A stretch of 64,000 nucleotides of DNA from Photobacterium rosenbergii (GCF_003026455.1 NZ_PYMB01000001.1:1302001-1366000); one strand, 5' to 3'; positions 34,888 to 44,975 are shown, counted from the stretch's first letter. The notes: generated from the letters alone by a model not told the origin. Made by a program: numbers and translations.

Positions 34888-35874
34888 CTACATTGTATTT
34901 CTCTCGACTAAAGTCGTCGGTAACATGGTGATAGGATCAATATCACTTTTCCTGTTGATGGCATCAAAAAGAATAGTTGCTGCCAACTCACCTTTATTAA
35001 ATTTCAAATGGCTCACTGTCGTTAATGCCGGCATTGTCATTTCAGACTCTCTAATATCATCAAAGCCGATGATTTTTAGCTCAGAAGGGACTGATATTTG
35101 ATACTCGCGTGCGGCCCTTAAAATACCAATCGCCATTTCATCGTTACCGGCAAAAATGGCTTTAGGTCTCAACCCTCGCTTGATAAGTTTGACCATTTCA
35201 CGGTAACCCCCTTTTTCGGTAAAGTCACAATGAACAATCAGATTCTGGGTAAAAGGTATGTTATAGAACCCTAATGCAGCAATATAACCGTCCTGCCGCT
35301 TTTGATTATCAAAAGATTTTTCTGGCCCACTGAAGTAATAAACTTCATTACAACCGCTTTTGATCAATGTTTTGGTGGCCGAAAAAGCACCGCCAAAGTT
35401 ATCAATCAAAACATTGTAAATATGCGGTGCATTGATCTCACGGTCGAGCAAAATAAAGGGCAGGTTTTTGTCTGCAGTGCTTCGAAGCAAATCGTCACTC
35501 AACGCGTTACTCAGAATAATCGCCCCATCGACCATTTTATCCTTCAGGTATCGATGAGCCGTGGAGTCTGCTCCCCCGAACCCGCTACAAGCGATAAGAT
35601 CGTATCCCATCTCTTGTACTTTCTTCTCGACCCCTTTTACGATCTCGCTGTAGATAGGACCAAACCAGGAATTGAAGAAAATCCCTATTGCGCCATTGTT
35701 CCTCTGCCTTAACTGTTTGGCATTGCTATTGGCGGAATAGTTGAGTCTTCTGACAACATCTAATACATGTTGCCGGGTCTTATCACTAATACGGTCACTA
35801 TTATTGACTGCGTACGAGACCGTCGAGATGGAGACATTTGCCTCTCTCGCGACATCCTTAATCGTTGGTTTCAA
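34888..35874 (-). CDS. LacI-family transcriptional regulator of the glycan locus
   Basis: This 328-residue protein has the LacI HTH (TIKDVAREANVSISTVSYAVN, residues 4-24) and hinge helix (RLNYSANSNAKQLRQ). A periplasmic-binding-protein-like ligand domain follows (GAIGIFFNSWFGPIYSEIVKG, and ALTTVSHLKFNKGELAA near the C-terminus). It sits between the GH94/ATPase genes and the transporter genes, all on the minus strand. It is the only LacI protein in the window and so the natural candidate to bind the ten AAACGTTT palindromes. The inducer is probably an oligosaccharide of the pathway, which is inference. Confidence 0.92.
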   Translation of the reverse strand: MKPTIKDVAREANVSISTVSYAVNNSDRISDKTRQHVLDVVRRLNYSANSNAKQLRQRNNGAIGIFFNSWFGPIYSEIVKGVEKKVQEMGYDLIACSGFGGADSTAHRYLKDKMVDGAIILSNALSDDLLRSTADKNLPFILLDREINAPHIYNVLIDNFGGAFSATKTLIKSGCNEVYYFSGPEKSFDNQKRQDGYIAALGFYNIPFTQNLIVHCDFTEKGGYREMVKLIKRGLRPKAIFAGNDEMAIGILRAAREYQISVPSELKIIGFDDIRESEMTMPALTTVSHLKFNKGELAATILFDAINRKSDIDPITMLPTTLVERNTM

Positions 35875-36025
35875 TGGCAGCTCTCCCTATTTAATCTATT
35901 CCCAAGTTGCTTGTGACTTAATGACTTGTCATCCAGTCACAAACTGGGATTTATCATCCTCTGAGTAACGGCTCCCCAGAGCGCACGTCATAACTTAAGT
36001 GGGCTCCGAGGTGTGCATCCGGCTG

Positions 36026-39000
36026 TTACAGCCAAATCTCGAGTGTATTTTGAACAGCACTTAGCTTGCTCTTAACCGTTTCTTTTTCGATGACAACACC
36101 ACCCGACCGGTATGGGTTGGGTTGAGACTGCAAAGATAAACTTTCACCATTAAGCACTACCCGCTTAGGTGTGTGGCAACCGTCTTGCGGATGGATGGTA
36201 ATCTGACAAGGCATGCCGTACAGGCTAAAGTTGAGTTTCACTTTACCTAGTGATTGAGCAATAACAGGGTCTAGTAGCAATGCCTGATTTTGGTAGCGAA
36301 TGCCCAACACGCTGCTGATGACCTGATTGATATAAATACCGGGGCCACTTGAGTAAATGCGCCAACCACCTTTAACTTCAACCTCGCCTGTTCGCAGCTT
36401 ATCGAAGTTATCGTAGGCCTGATAACGGTCATTAAACTTACCGTCAGAGCTGGAGAAATACGCATTGGCTTGTCGTACGTCTGCATTGGGAACCGCTTTG
36501 TCGATACCAACAGGGACAATTTTATAAAGATTGGCGAATACATCGTCCGCTTTACCCATTTTACAAAGCGCTTCTATAAAGCGAATATGGGCGTGGCAGT
36601 ATTGTAGCCCCACTTCACGGCCTAGGTTTGCGGCCAACTCCGCACGCTTGAAGTAGCTCTGCTTACCAGCATTGTACTCAGCCATTCGCTCCATGAGCCG
36701 AACACCATCAGGGAATACTAGCTTATCCATAATGGTTGCCATGTGTGATTCAGCCATTTCCTTGTCGAAGGTTTCAGAAATAATCGAGCGTGATGCCGGT
36801 AATAAGCGATGCTGGATACCCGTTTTCACATCCGAGGGATGCAATAAGTACTCGACCTTATCCAAGGCTTTATTTGGGAAATGGACAAAGCCCGCGATAA
36901 CCTCATCTTTCACCAGATAACGGTGATAGTCAGCTTCCATCTTTTCCGTCAACTCGGCCACTTGCGCCACAAACTCACAGTAGGCTTCTTCCCCCGCAAG
37001 TGCTGCCGTTAGCGTTTTCATCGCCTGTAATGTCAGGGGAATTGTCCAGCCACTCACCATGTTTTCACGCAGCGCCTGATTGGCAGGTTGCAGCGTATCA
37101 TCCCAGTCACCGTCTCCGTAACAAGACAAGTGGGTTCCGGGGATCAAATTGTCAATAATATGTTCAAGCTGACGTTGGATATGGGCAAACAGCGACACCT
37201 TTTCATCTGTGAAGTCGAATCCAGCCTCGATAGAGGTATAAGGTAGGTTCTCGTTCAAAATATCGAGATCGCCAGTTGCTGTCAGGTAGTCCGCAACGGC
37301 TTTGAGCGGCCATACAACAATGTCGCCATGGCAATCTTCTTGTTGAATCTTATGGTACTTATCAAACATGAACCATTGTGGCCAAGTACCGGTTTCCAGA
37401 TGCTGATGGCTGTAGATATTGCGCAGTAAATCTGCTGCTTTATCAAAATGCTGCGTCGCGATAAAGAACTCAAAAGGCCCTTGCGACACATCACGGGTTC
37501 CCCAGGCCGCGCCTGAATATTGTTCTAGCCCATGAGGCGTGGAATAGTGAACCAAGGCATTATGGGTAAACCATTGCATCGTATCGTTGAGCTTTTCGGA
37601 ATTGTATTTATCCTTTTCAAACTCGATATTGAAATTTTGCAATAGCTTGTTTTGCGCGCGCTGATACAACTTTGATTCAAACTCAAAATCCATCATCTGC
37701 AAATTAGCCGGAGCTGTTTTGTCCACTGCCCCTGTAATGAGCAAGCTCGACTTACCCGTCACTTGTCCTTTCAACAACAGGTATTTGACCGTTCCATCCT
37801 GCTCGACAACCGACAGCTCATCAATTTCAGGGCTCGCAAGCCATGTGTACTTAAGATCCGGGTAGGTTTGTGAAATAAGGGCATTATCACCCGTCACGAC
37901 AATATACCGGCCTTCACGGGCAACAGAAACAACGCTATCGTTCTCGCTATTGCCCATCACCAACTGGCTAGAAATACTGATATCTAAAGGTTGTTCTAGA
38001 TTAATCAGTTCGATATCAAGCTGGATTGTTGTGGTGTTCTGCGAACTAAAGCTGGTTATTTGGATATAACCACCCTGGTATTTGTAAATCCAACGTGAGT
38101 GGTTGGCCCCCGTCTCGTAAGCTGAAGGCATGCCCAGTACACGGTACTCCCCGTCATCAAGCACCCAGATCCGCTGCCCGCTGAACTTAAACAAGTTTAA
38201 TGAAGTACGGTCGACACCAATGAGCTTGTTAAATGACGTATTCCCCAACACAACATGAGAGTTGAAAACACCGTAGATACAATGCGTCGAACTCATCACA
38301 TGGTTGTTGAAGTCTTGGTTGTTACCCGAACTAATCATGTGGCCCGTCGAGCGTTCCAATACCCGTTCCTTGGCTGGCATGGTGACATAGCGGCTATCAC
38401 TAGGGTTTTTACTGTAGAAAAATGACAATAATTGCCCTTGTTTCACTTCTTTGAAGCGATGGGCGCCTTCAAAGAACTCTGCGATTTCATCTTTTGATAA
38501 TGCTTCCCCCTCCAACGTTGAATCGGCTTTGAATAGGAAGAAAGGAAGATCAATCTCAGTCTCTGCTTTATTATCCACTGAAGGATATGACGCTCTGATC
38601 GGATTTAAATCGCAGGCTTCAAACACATTTGAACTTGGCTGGTCAGCTCGGAAATGCAAGTAAAACACGCTATCGTTGGTATGCCCAGCAGCCAGTTCAA
38701 CATCCTCAGTTTGCAGCGCGATATACCCCATTTCAAATTGCAAGCGCTCATTTTTAAGCTGGGGTTGGCTCAATACGCTAGGCGTACTGTCGAAACGGTA
38801 GTCTTTGCCAAAGAACTGATAGCCGTCAGTAGAAAAGCCAACAACCATCGAAAATGAACCTATTTGCGCCCAAGGATTACCAGTACTCTGCGGTAGGTTC
38901 TGGCGAGAGCACACTACATAACCGGTGTTTTCATCGTCAAATATCTGGTGGTCCAAGTACTGGCTGACATAACACTCATTACTCTTAACAGCACCGCGAT

Positions 39001-39406
39001 CAGCAAGAGCAAGATCTTGGCCAAAGACCAAGTCATAAGTTATGGGTGCAGAAGTTAAGTTGGTGACTTCCGCCGTATAGAAAAGTGTATTGGTATCTGT
39101 CGCAAGGGCGAGCACGACACTAGCTTTAAAAGTATCGGTTGTCGTTTCCCAACCCACTTTTCCGTCAGAGGTGCGGAAAGTGCGAATATTGTCGTTGAAA
39201 TACATCAACGGAGTAAATGATATTGCCTTCCCTTCTTTAATTCGAAGATAAATATTCGAAAGAGCGATTTCGAACTCTGTTGGCTCATAAAGGTTGAGCA
39301 TGACATCTTTGGCATTGATTGACTGCAGGACATTATGCTCATTGAAAAGCAGTTCCAGTTGCCCGTTAGTCATAGTATGAGTTGAAGTTGAAAGCGAGAA
39401 ATTCAT
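36026..39406 (-). CDS. GH94 glycoside phosphorylase, probably 1,2-beta-oligoglucan phosphorylase
   Basis: This 1126-residue protein has no signal peptide, so it acts in the cytosol. A beta-sandwich N-region covers about residues 1-560 (FEIALSNIYLRIKEGKAISFTP near 46, FGQDLALADRG near 133). An (alpha/alpha)6 catalytic region follows, with SGAAWGTRDVSQGPFEFF near 635 and CYGDGDWDDTLQPANQ near 765, in which an Asp of GDWDD is the expected general acid. Its length and motif layout match 1,2-beta-oligoglucan phosphorylases better than cellobiose (about 810) or cellodextrin (about 980) phosphorylases. It would release glucose 1-phosphate from imported oligoglucans. GH94 is firm; the beta-1,2 specificity is moderate. 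Confidence 0.8.
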   Translation of the reverse strand: MNFSLSTSTHTMTNGQLELLFNEHNVLQSINAKDVMLNLYEPTEFEIALSNIYLRIKEGKAISFTPLMYFNDNIRTFRTSDGKVGWETTTDTFKASVVLALATDTNTLFYTAEVTNLTSAPITYDLVFGQDLALADRGAVKSNECYVSQYLDHQIFDDENTGYVVCSRQNLPQSTGNPWAQIGSFSMVVGFSTDGYQFFGKDYRFDSTPSVLSQPQLKNERLQFEMGYIALQTEDVELAAGHTNDSVFYLHFRADQPSSNVFEACDLNPIRASYPSVDNKAETEIDLPFFLFKADSTLEGEALSKDEIAEFFEGAHRFKEVKQGQLLSFFYSKNPSDSRYVTMPAKERVLERSTGHMISSGNNQDFNNHVMSSTHCIYGVFNSHVVLGNTSFNKLIGVDRTSLNLFKFSGQRIWVLDDGEYRVLGMPSAYETGANHSRWIYKYQGGYIQITSFSSQNTTTIQLDIELINLEQPLDISISSQLVMGNSENDSVVSVAREGRYIVVTGDNALISQTYPDLKYTWLASPEIDELSVVEQDGTVKYLLLKGQVTGKSSLLITGAVDKTAPANLQMMDFEFESKLYQRAQNKLLQNFNIEFEKDKYNSEKLNDTMQWFTHNALVHYSTPHGLEQYSGAAWGTRDVSQGPFEFFIATQHFDKAADLLRNIYSHQHLETGTWPQWFMFDKYHKIQQEDCHGDIVVWPLKAVADYLTATGDLDILNENLPYTSIEAGFDFTDEKVSLFAHIQRQLEHIIDNLIPGTHLSCYGDGDWDDTLQPANQALRENMVSGWTIPLTLQAMKTLTAALAGEEAYCEFVAQVAELTEKMEADYHRYLVKDEVIAGFVHFPNKALDKVEYLLHPSDVKTGIQHRLLPASRSIISETFDKEMAESHMATIMDKLVFPDGVRLMERMAEYNAGKQSYFKRAELAANLGREVGLQYCHAHIRFIEALCKMGKADDVFANLYKIVPVGIDKAVPNADVRQANAYFSSSDGKFNDRYQAYDNFDKLRTGEVEVKGGWRIYSSGPGIYINQVISSVLGIRYQNQALLLDPVIAQSLGKVKLNFSLYGMPCQITIHPQDGCHTPKRVVLNGESLSLQSQPNPYRSGGVVIEKETVKSKLSAVQNTLEIWL

Positions 39407-39447
39407 ATAAACTATTTCCGTGTTTATTGATTGTATTTAACGATCAC

Positions 39448-40566
39448 TCATTTGAGCAACAAGATATTTTCACCCGTCTCTTTATCGAAAAGGTGGCATT
39501 TTTCTAGGTTTAACTTAACGGCTTGGACCTCATTCCTCTGGATGGCAAAAAATGGATTGGTATGCTTACTAATCAATTTCTTACCAATCAAATCAAAATG
39601 AATGAATGATTCAGAACCCATTTCTTCTATGTCTGTGACAAAGGCTTGTAGATCACCGTCTCCGTCCACAACCAAAATATCTTCAGGCCTCAACCCAAGG
39701 TAGAGTTCTTTGTTTTGCCAAAATTGTAATTTCTCAATTTTTTGTTCGGAGTAAGGAAGGGGGAAGTATTTATCCTTAATCTTTAACTTCAATTTACTAT
39801 CATGAAGGGCCAATTTAGCCTCTAACATATTCATCGCAGGGGAACCAATGAACTCAGCCACAAACTTATTGTTAGGTTTGTGGTAGACATTCATTGGGGT
39901 ATCAACTTGCATGATTTTCCCTTTGTTAAGGACACAAATGCGATCGCCCATGGTTAACGCTTCAACCTGATCATGGGTAACGTAAACCATGGTTGCAGGA
40001 CGATCACTCTGTTTAAGTTCCTCATGCAAGCGGCAAATACGTCTTCTCATCGAAACACGTAGTTTTGCATCTAAATTAGATAGCGGCTCATCAAACAGAA
40101 ATACCTCTGGTTTTCGAACCATGGCTCGCCCCAATGCAACCCGTTGGCATTGACCACCTGACAATTGACCCGGTTTACGGTCCAACAATTCCGTGATCTC
40201 TAACAGATCAGCTGCCTCTTTGACGCGTGATTCTATTTCATGCTTTGGTTTTCTTGCCGTTTCCAAGCCAAAAGCCAAGTTTTGCTTCACCGTCATATGT
40301 GGATAAAGAGCATAGTTCTGAAACACCATTGCGATACCGCGATCTTTCGGTGGCGCATCATTACAACGCTTATCACCAATAAACAAATCGCCGCTTGTGA
40401 CACTTTCCAAACCAGCCATCATTCTCAAAGTCGTGGACTTCGCGCAGCCTGAAGGACCGACCAAGACCATGAACTCCCCATCTTCAATATCTAGGCAGAC
40501 ATCGTGAACAGCATGGAAGCCGTTCTTATATACCTTATTAATATTTTTTAGTTTGACTTGGGCCAT
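39448..40566 (-). CDS. Sugar ABC transporter ATPase (MalK/UgpC/MsmX-like)
   Basis: This 372-residue ATPase energises CUT1-type importers. Walker A is GPSGCAKST (residues 37-45), with Ala in place of the usual second Gly. The signature is LSGGQCQRVALGRAM, with Cys in place of the usual Arg, and Walker B is VFLFDEPLSNLDAKLR. The C-terminal OB-like domain (about 240-372) contains LGLRPEDILVV. It heads the minus-strand operon that continues with GH94, directly behind a perfect 20-bp operator. Transporter permeases lie 6 kb downstream, separated by the GH94 and LacI genes. Confidence 0.92.
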   Translation of the reverse strand: MAQVKLKNINKVYKNGFHAVHDVCLDIEDGEFMVLVGPSGCAKSTTLRMMAGLESVTSGDLFIGDKRCNDAPPKDRGIAMVFQNYALYPHMTVKQNLAFGLETARKPKHEIESRVKEAADLLEITELLDRKPGQLSGGQCQRVALGRAMVRKPEVFLFDEPLSNLDAKLRVSMRRRICRLHEELKQSDRPATMVYVTHDQVEALTMGDRICVLNKGKIMQVDTPMNVYHKPNNKFVAEFIGSPAMNMLEAKLALHDSKLKLKIKDKYFPLPYSEQKIEKLQFWQNKELYLGLRPEDILVVDGDGDLQAFVTDIEEMGSESFIHFDLIGKKLISKHTNPFFAIQRNEVQAVKLNLEKCHLFDKETGENILLLK

Positions 40567-40596
40567 ATGAATTCTCTTTGTGAATCATCGCATCTA

Positions 40597-40616
40597 CTGT
40601 AGAAACGTTTCTACAG
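40597..40616. promoter_or_regulatory. Perfect LacI-type operator before the ATPase/GH94 operon
   Basis: CTGTAGAAACGTTTCTACAG is a perfect 20-bp palindrome, the best of the ten sites, 30 bp before the ATPase start. The rest of the 40567-41024 gap holds AT-rich DNA and the terminator of sulfatase D; no gene was found. Confidence 0.8.
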
Positions 40617-40970
40617 ATAATATGAACCATGTATAACCATGTCAATTAAATGCTCTCATTATGCTGATTAAGATCACAATTTATATAGTTGTATTTCATA
40701 ACTTTCAGTGAAGACTTACAGAAATAGGAACTGACTGTGGACTGAGTTTATCAATCCCTACTGACGCACTTAATATAATTTATTGTATTTAAAGTACAAA
40801 TAATAAAGAAATGAAGTTAACGGGGAAATTGAAGGCTGATTTGAAAGCATACTAGAAAGAAATCAGCATCTCTATCACAAATAATAGAAATGATTCTACA
40901 AAAACACACTAATTACTTCTTGTTCACTAAGATCATTGAATAGCTTCTCCCTCAATTTTGGGCTAGATAG

Positions 40971-40998
40971 AAAAAAGCAGCAGTAAATAACTGCTGCT
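40971..40998 (-). terminator. Terminator downstream of sulfatase D
   Basis: Perfect 9-bp arms (AGCAGCAGT and ACTGCTGCT) with a 5-base loop are followed on the minus strand by a run of T. Confidence 0.75.
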
Positions 40999-41024
40999 CT
41001 GATTGCTACGACTTAGGTTGGATT

Positions 41025-42557
41025 TTAATGTCCTTTTTTACCACCACTCAGTTGGCGGTGGATTTTCTTTCTCTCCCTTGTTTCCATCTGTAGCTCTGCT
41101 GTTCGGCTTACTAGGAAATCATTATCATCGCGCTTAAGGAGTAGCTCCAACATTGGGTCATTATATTGCTCCATATGTTGACGCATCAGCTCCACCATTT
41201 TCATTTGTTGCTCTTTGAACTCTTTTTTATCTGCAAGATTTACCTTCGCATCCGGATCTTTACGTAGGTCATAAAACTCAGTAACGGTGCGGTTTAGGAA
41301 GAATTCAACCCGCTCTTTAATTTCTGGGTTTTCGTCAGCTAACTTCTTCATCGCTTTGAAGGTGCCGCTATTGTTAGCCGATGTTTTATATACCCGACCA
41401 CCGACAGCCCAAGGGTTGAAGATATATAGCCAATCAGAATTCTGTACCGCTGCCATTGGGAAAATACGGCCACCAGCATTCTCATGATACTGGGTGAAAA
41501 CATAATCACGTTCGGCCTGCGATTCCCCTTTTAGAACCGGTAAAAAGCTGCGGCCATCCAATGAGTCAGGCACCTCAAGGTCTGCTGCTTCAAGCAAGGT
41601 TGGCATCAAGTCGACCATAGAAACAAAGTGCTCATCGTCAACTGACGCATTGATTTTCTCTGGCCAGCGAACAAAGAATGGCGTGTGGTTACTGTTACGG
41701 TAAACATTCGATTTTGCAAACGGGGCAGCAATACCATTATCAGACAAGAACAGAACGATGGTGTTGTCACTCACTCCTTTCTCTTCAAGCACTGACATCA
41801 TCTCGCCCACAGTGTCATCCAAACGCTTGACCGAACTGTAATACTGGGCGAGTTCTTTGCGTGCTCCTGGAATATCAGGTAAGAAGCTTGGTACCTGGAT
41901 CTCTTCTGGCTTGTAGATCCTCGAAGGCCTTTGCTTTCCGCCTCTTTCATAATTAGGACTATCGACAAAGTATGGGCGATGCGGGTCATGGGAATTAGCC
42001 ATCATGAAGAAAGGCTTGTCGTTTGCCTGTGCCGAATCGATAAAAGCTTCTAAGTGTTTACGGTAAAGCTTAGGACCTCGCCCACTGCCAATGTCCGCTT
42101 TGTCTTTGCTGTAATCCCACACATAATCATCAACATACTTCGGTGTTGAGTGATTCACTTTGCCTAGGATACCAACGGTGTAACCACCATCCTTGAGCTC
42201 TTCTGCCAGAGTCGGAATATTCTGAGTTGTCGGATAAAAACCCCAAATGCCGCTATTCTGGATATAGCGACCTGTCGCCATGACCCCGCGTGATGGCTCA
42301 CATACCGAAACAGTAACAAAAGCGTTGTTGAAACGGATCCCCTGGTTGGCTAGACGATCAAGGTTTGGCGAAATCTCAGGGACAGTCGAGCCTGTGACTC
42401 CCAACGAGCCATAATCCATATCATCCGCAGTAATTAGCAAAATATTAGGTGCGGTCTGCTCACTTTTTGCCGGCTCAGCAGCCAGTGACAGCGCAGCTGT
42501 TGCCGAAAACAGCATCAACATCGCAGTGGTTAAAACATTCTTTTTCATGGTAACCAT
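41025..42557 (-). CDS. Exported sulfatase D (FGly type I, distinct subgroup)
   Basis: This 510-residue S1 sulfatase has a signal peptide to about residue 27. Metal ligands are in LITADDMDYGSLG (near 43-46). Its FGly motif is C-E-P-S-R at Cys86, with Glu at the second position, where the other seven have Gly or Gln. The blocks FFMMANSHDPHRPYF near 187 and IVLFLSDNGIAAPF near 270 differ from the A/C and E-H types, so it is a separate subgroup with probably a different regio-specificity. AAGGA precedes the ATG; an operator with AAACGTTT lies 170 bp upstream. It is divergent from sulfatase E. Confidence 0.92.
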   Translation of the reverse strand: MVTMKKNVLTTAMLMLFSATAALSLAAEPAKSEQTAPNILLITADDMDYGSLGVTGSTVPEISPNLDRLANQGIRFNNAFVTVSVCEPSRGVMATGRYIQNSGIWGFYPTTQNIPTLAEELKDGGYTVGILGKVNHSTPKYVDDYVWDYSKDKADIGSGRGPKLYRKHLEAFIDSAQANDKPFFMMANSHDPHRPYFVDSPNYERGGKQRPSRIYKPEEIQVPSFLPDIPGARKELAQYYSSVKRLDDTVGEMMSVLEEKGVSDNTIVLFLSDNGIAAPFAKSNVYRNSNHTPFFVRWPEKINASVDDEHFVSMVDLMPTLLEAADLEVPDSLDGRSFLPVLKGESQAERDYVFTQYHENAGGRIFPMAAVQNSDWLYIFNPWAVGGRVYKTSANNSGTFKAMKKLADENPEIKERVEFFLNRTVTEFYDLRKDPDAKVNLADKKEFKEQQMKMVELMRQHMEQYNDPMLELLLKRDDNDFLVSRTAELQMETRERKKIHRQLSGGKKGH

Positions 42558-42725
42558 TCGTTATTTATCCTTAGAATTATTGCTATCCATGAATAACTGT
42601 CCCCATAATTTTTCCCAGTTATTCGGATAACTTCCTGATTTATCTTCACCAAGCTTTGTCAATTTCAACTGAAAACGATAAAGAGCAAACAAATCAAACC
42701 GTACTTAGCATCAACAATGAGTGAA

Positions 42726-42742
42726 GTATAAACGTTTCTACA
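42726..42742. promoter_or_regulatory. LacI-type operator upstream of sulfatase D
   Basis: GTATAAACGTTTCTACA has the shared core at 42730-42737. It lies in the 574-bp divergent gap 42558-43131, which otherwise shows only AT-rich DNA and no gene. Confidence 0.72.
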
Positions 42743-42939
42743 AAACACCGTGTGACAGAGTTAACATTTACTTGTACTTAGTGTGATTACTAGCTGAAAA
42801 TTGCTAGAAAGTTGAAGATGGTCCACAAAAAAAGTTATGAATTAGCGATATTCAATAAAATCAGCTAAAAAAATCAGACGTTCGTCATGTTACTGAAATA
42901 AACCCCTCTCTTATATACATGCAGAATTGATCCACCAAC

Positions 42940-42955
42940 TCGAAACGTTTATATT
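42940..42955. promoter_or_regulatory. LacI-type operator upstream of sulfatase E
   Basis: TCGAAACGTTTATATT (core 42943-42950) is, on the other strand, the same ATATAAACGTTTCGA sequence found before the porin and sulfatase genes. It lies about 180 bp before the start of sulfatase E. Confidence 0.72.
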
Positions 42956-43131
42956 CAAAGCATTCCCAAGCTATGCCAGTAAGCAATCATTCCTCAACAC
43001 TCTAGAAGTATTAACAATTTTTAGTTGAGACACTCATCTTTGATGAAGCAAATATGGCCGAATTCAAGTTCAGTATCGTCTTCTACACGAACCATTTGTC
43101 TTCTTAAAACTGATATGTAATCAAGGATCTT

Positions 43132-44850
43132 ATGAAAACTTCACATTCCACTCTCGCAAAGGGGATTGGGCTCTTGCTTGCAGCAAGTTCTTGCGCAGCC
43201 CACGCCAGCCAAGCTAGCGACCAACCCAATATCCTCTTCATTTTCTCTGATGACCACTCAAATAATGCCATCAGTGCTTACAGTGATGATTTGGTGCAAA
43301 CGCCCAACATCGACCGTATTGCAGAAGAAGGGGCCATTTTCGAAAACGCCTTCGTAGGGAACTCAATTTGCCAGCCAAGCCGCGCATCCATCATCACCGG
43401 TAAACATTCACACCTAAATGGCGTAATCGACAACTCCTCGGCTTGGAACCCAAACCAAACCATCTATCCGAAATTAATGGAAAATGCCGGCTACCAGACT
43501 GCACTTATCGGTAAATGGCACATGCACCCGACGCCAGTCAAAGAATTTGGCTATTCGAACGTATTGAGTGGCGCTGGCGGCCAAGGGACTTATTATCAGC
43601 CAGAATTCATTGATAACTACGGCAAGAAAACGACCGTTGAAGGCTATTCGACCGATATCATCACCGATCAATCCATTAAATGGTTAGAGACAAACCGTGA
43701 TCCTGCCAAGCCATTCTTACTTCAAGTTCAATTCAAGTCACCGCATACACCACGCCGACCGCCACTACGAAACCTGGAGTTGTTTAAAGACACTAAATTC
43801 CCAATTCCAGCCACGCTTCATGATGACTACAAAACTCGCGGCAAGCATGCGAGCGAAGCGTGGATGGAATTGTATGGTATGACGGCAGAAGGCATTAATG
43901 CCTTCCCTCCTGCACCGACTACGGCAGAAAAGAAAAAGATCCGTGAGGATTGGCTCGCCAGTATGAGTAAGCCAGAGCGAGAAGCGTTTGATAAATGGAT
44001 GGATCGCCTGACAGAAGAGCAGCGCATTGCATTCCATGCCGCCTATGACGATATCAATGTCGATTACTGGAAGAAAATTCAAACGCCTGAATACAAGATG
44101 CGATACGGCTATGTGCCACCAGCTGAGAAAAAAGCTCGCACCGAGTATAACTACCAGCGCTTCATGAAAGAGTACGCTGCAGCGGCAGTCACTGTCGATG
44201 AAAACATTGGCCGTATCCTTGATTACCTAAATGACACAGGCCTCGCAGAGAATACCATCGTGGTATATAGCTCTGACCAAAGCTTCTACATCGGTGAACA
44301 TGGTTGGGCGGAGAAGCGTTACATGTATGAAGAAGGGATGAAAATGCCATTTATCATCCGCTGGCCTGGCCATATTGCACCGAATCAACGTCCGCAGGCG
44401 ATGATCCAGAATATCGACTTCGGCCCTACCTTCCTCGATGCTGTGGGTCTTGAAGCGCCTGATGAAATGCAAGGCAAGTCTTTCCTTGATGTTTTGACCG
44501 GAAAGCAAACTCTTGCCCAATGGCAAAAAGAGCGCCCATACCTTTACTACCACTACTACATGGAAGGTGCTCACAACGTACCTCGCCATGATGGAGTGCG
44601 CAGCGATCGTTACAAGCTGATTAACTTCTATTCAGAAAATAACGGTAAGGGCGAGTTCGAAATGTATGACCTTCAAGCCGATCCTAATGAGTTGAATAAC
44701 GTATACAACGATCCGAAATACTCCAAAGTTCGTGAAACCATGATGAAAGAGCTTCACGATGCCCGCAAGGAATATGAGGTTCCTTCTGATGTGTACGAAG
44801 CGCCATTCCCATTCATGACGGCTCAAGAACGCAAATCGCTCGGGTATTAA
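43132..44850 (+). CDS. Exported sulfatase E (FGly type I, E-H subgroup)
   Basis: This 572-residue S1 sulfatase has a signal peptide (STLAKGIGLLLAASSCAAHA). IFSDDHS supplies metal ligands near 38-42, and the motif C-Q-P-S-R begins at Cys80. Blocks FKSPHTPRRPPLRNLE near 205 and IGEHGWAEKRYMYEEGMKMPF near 385 define a subgroup of four paralogues in this window. A variable insert of about 100 residues (YGMTAEGINAFPPAPTT to YQRFMKEYAAAAVTVDENIGR) is rich in charged helices. It is the first of two tandem genes (E and F, 125 bp apart). Confidence 0.92.
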   Translation: MKTSHSTLAKGIGLLLAASSCAAHASQASDQPNILFIFSDDHSNNAISAYSDDLVQTPNIDRIAEEGAIFENAFVGNSICQPSRASIITGKHSHLNGVIDNSSAWNPNQTIYPKLMENAGYQTALIGKWHMHPTPVKEFGYSNVLSGAGGQGTYYQPEFIDNYGKKTTVEGYSTDIITDQSIKWLETNRDPAKPFLLQVQFKSPHTPRRPPLRNLELFKDTKFPIPATLHDDYKTRGKHASEAWMELYGMTAEGINAFPPAPTTAEKKKIREDWLASMSKPEREAFDKWMDRLTEEQRIAFHAAYDDINVDYWKKIQTPEYKMRYGYVPPAEKKARTEYNYQRFMKEYAAAAVTVDENIGRILDYLNDTGLAENTIVVYSSDQSFYIGEHGWAEKRYMYEEGMKMPFIIRWPGHIAPNQRPQAMIQNIDFGPTFLDAVGLEAPDEMQGKSFLDVLTGKQTLAQWQKERPYLYYHYYMEGAHNVPRHDGVRSDRYKLINFYSENNGKGEFEMYDLQADPNELNNVYNDPKYSKVRETMMKELHDARKEYEVPSDVYEAPFPFMTAQERKSLGY

Positions 44851-44859
44851 TAGCCCTGA

Positions 44860-44887
44860 ACCTCGGCACCTTGCAGGGTGTCGAGGT
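44860..44887 (+). terminator. Hairpin between sulfatases E and F
   Basis: An 11-bp stem with one G-T wobble (44860-44870 with 44877-44887) and a 6-base loop. No T-run follows, so it is more likely a processing or stability hairpin than a full terminator. Confidence 0.5.
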
Positions 44888-44975
44888 ACTCCTCATTGGC
44901 TGATACATCGAACAATGCCTGAAACCAACTCGTTGGAATACCCCTTTACTATTAACAAAATCAAAGCAGGATAAT

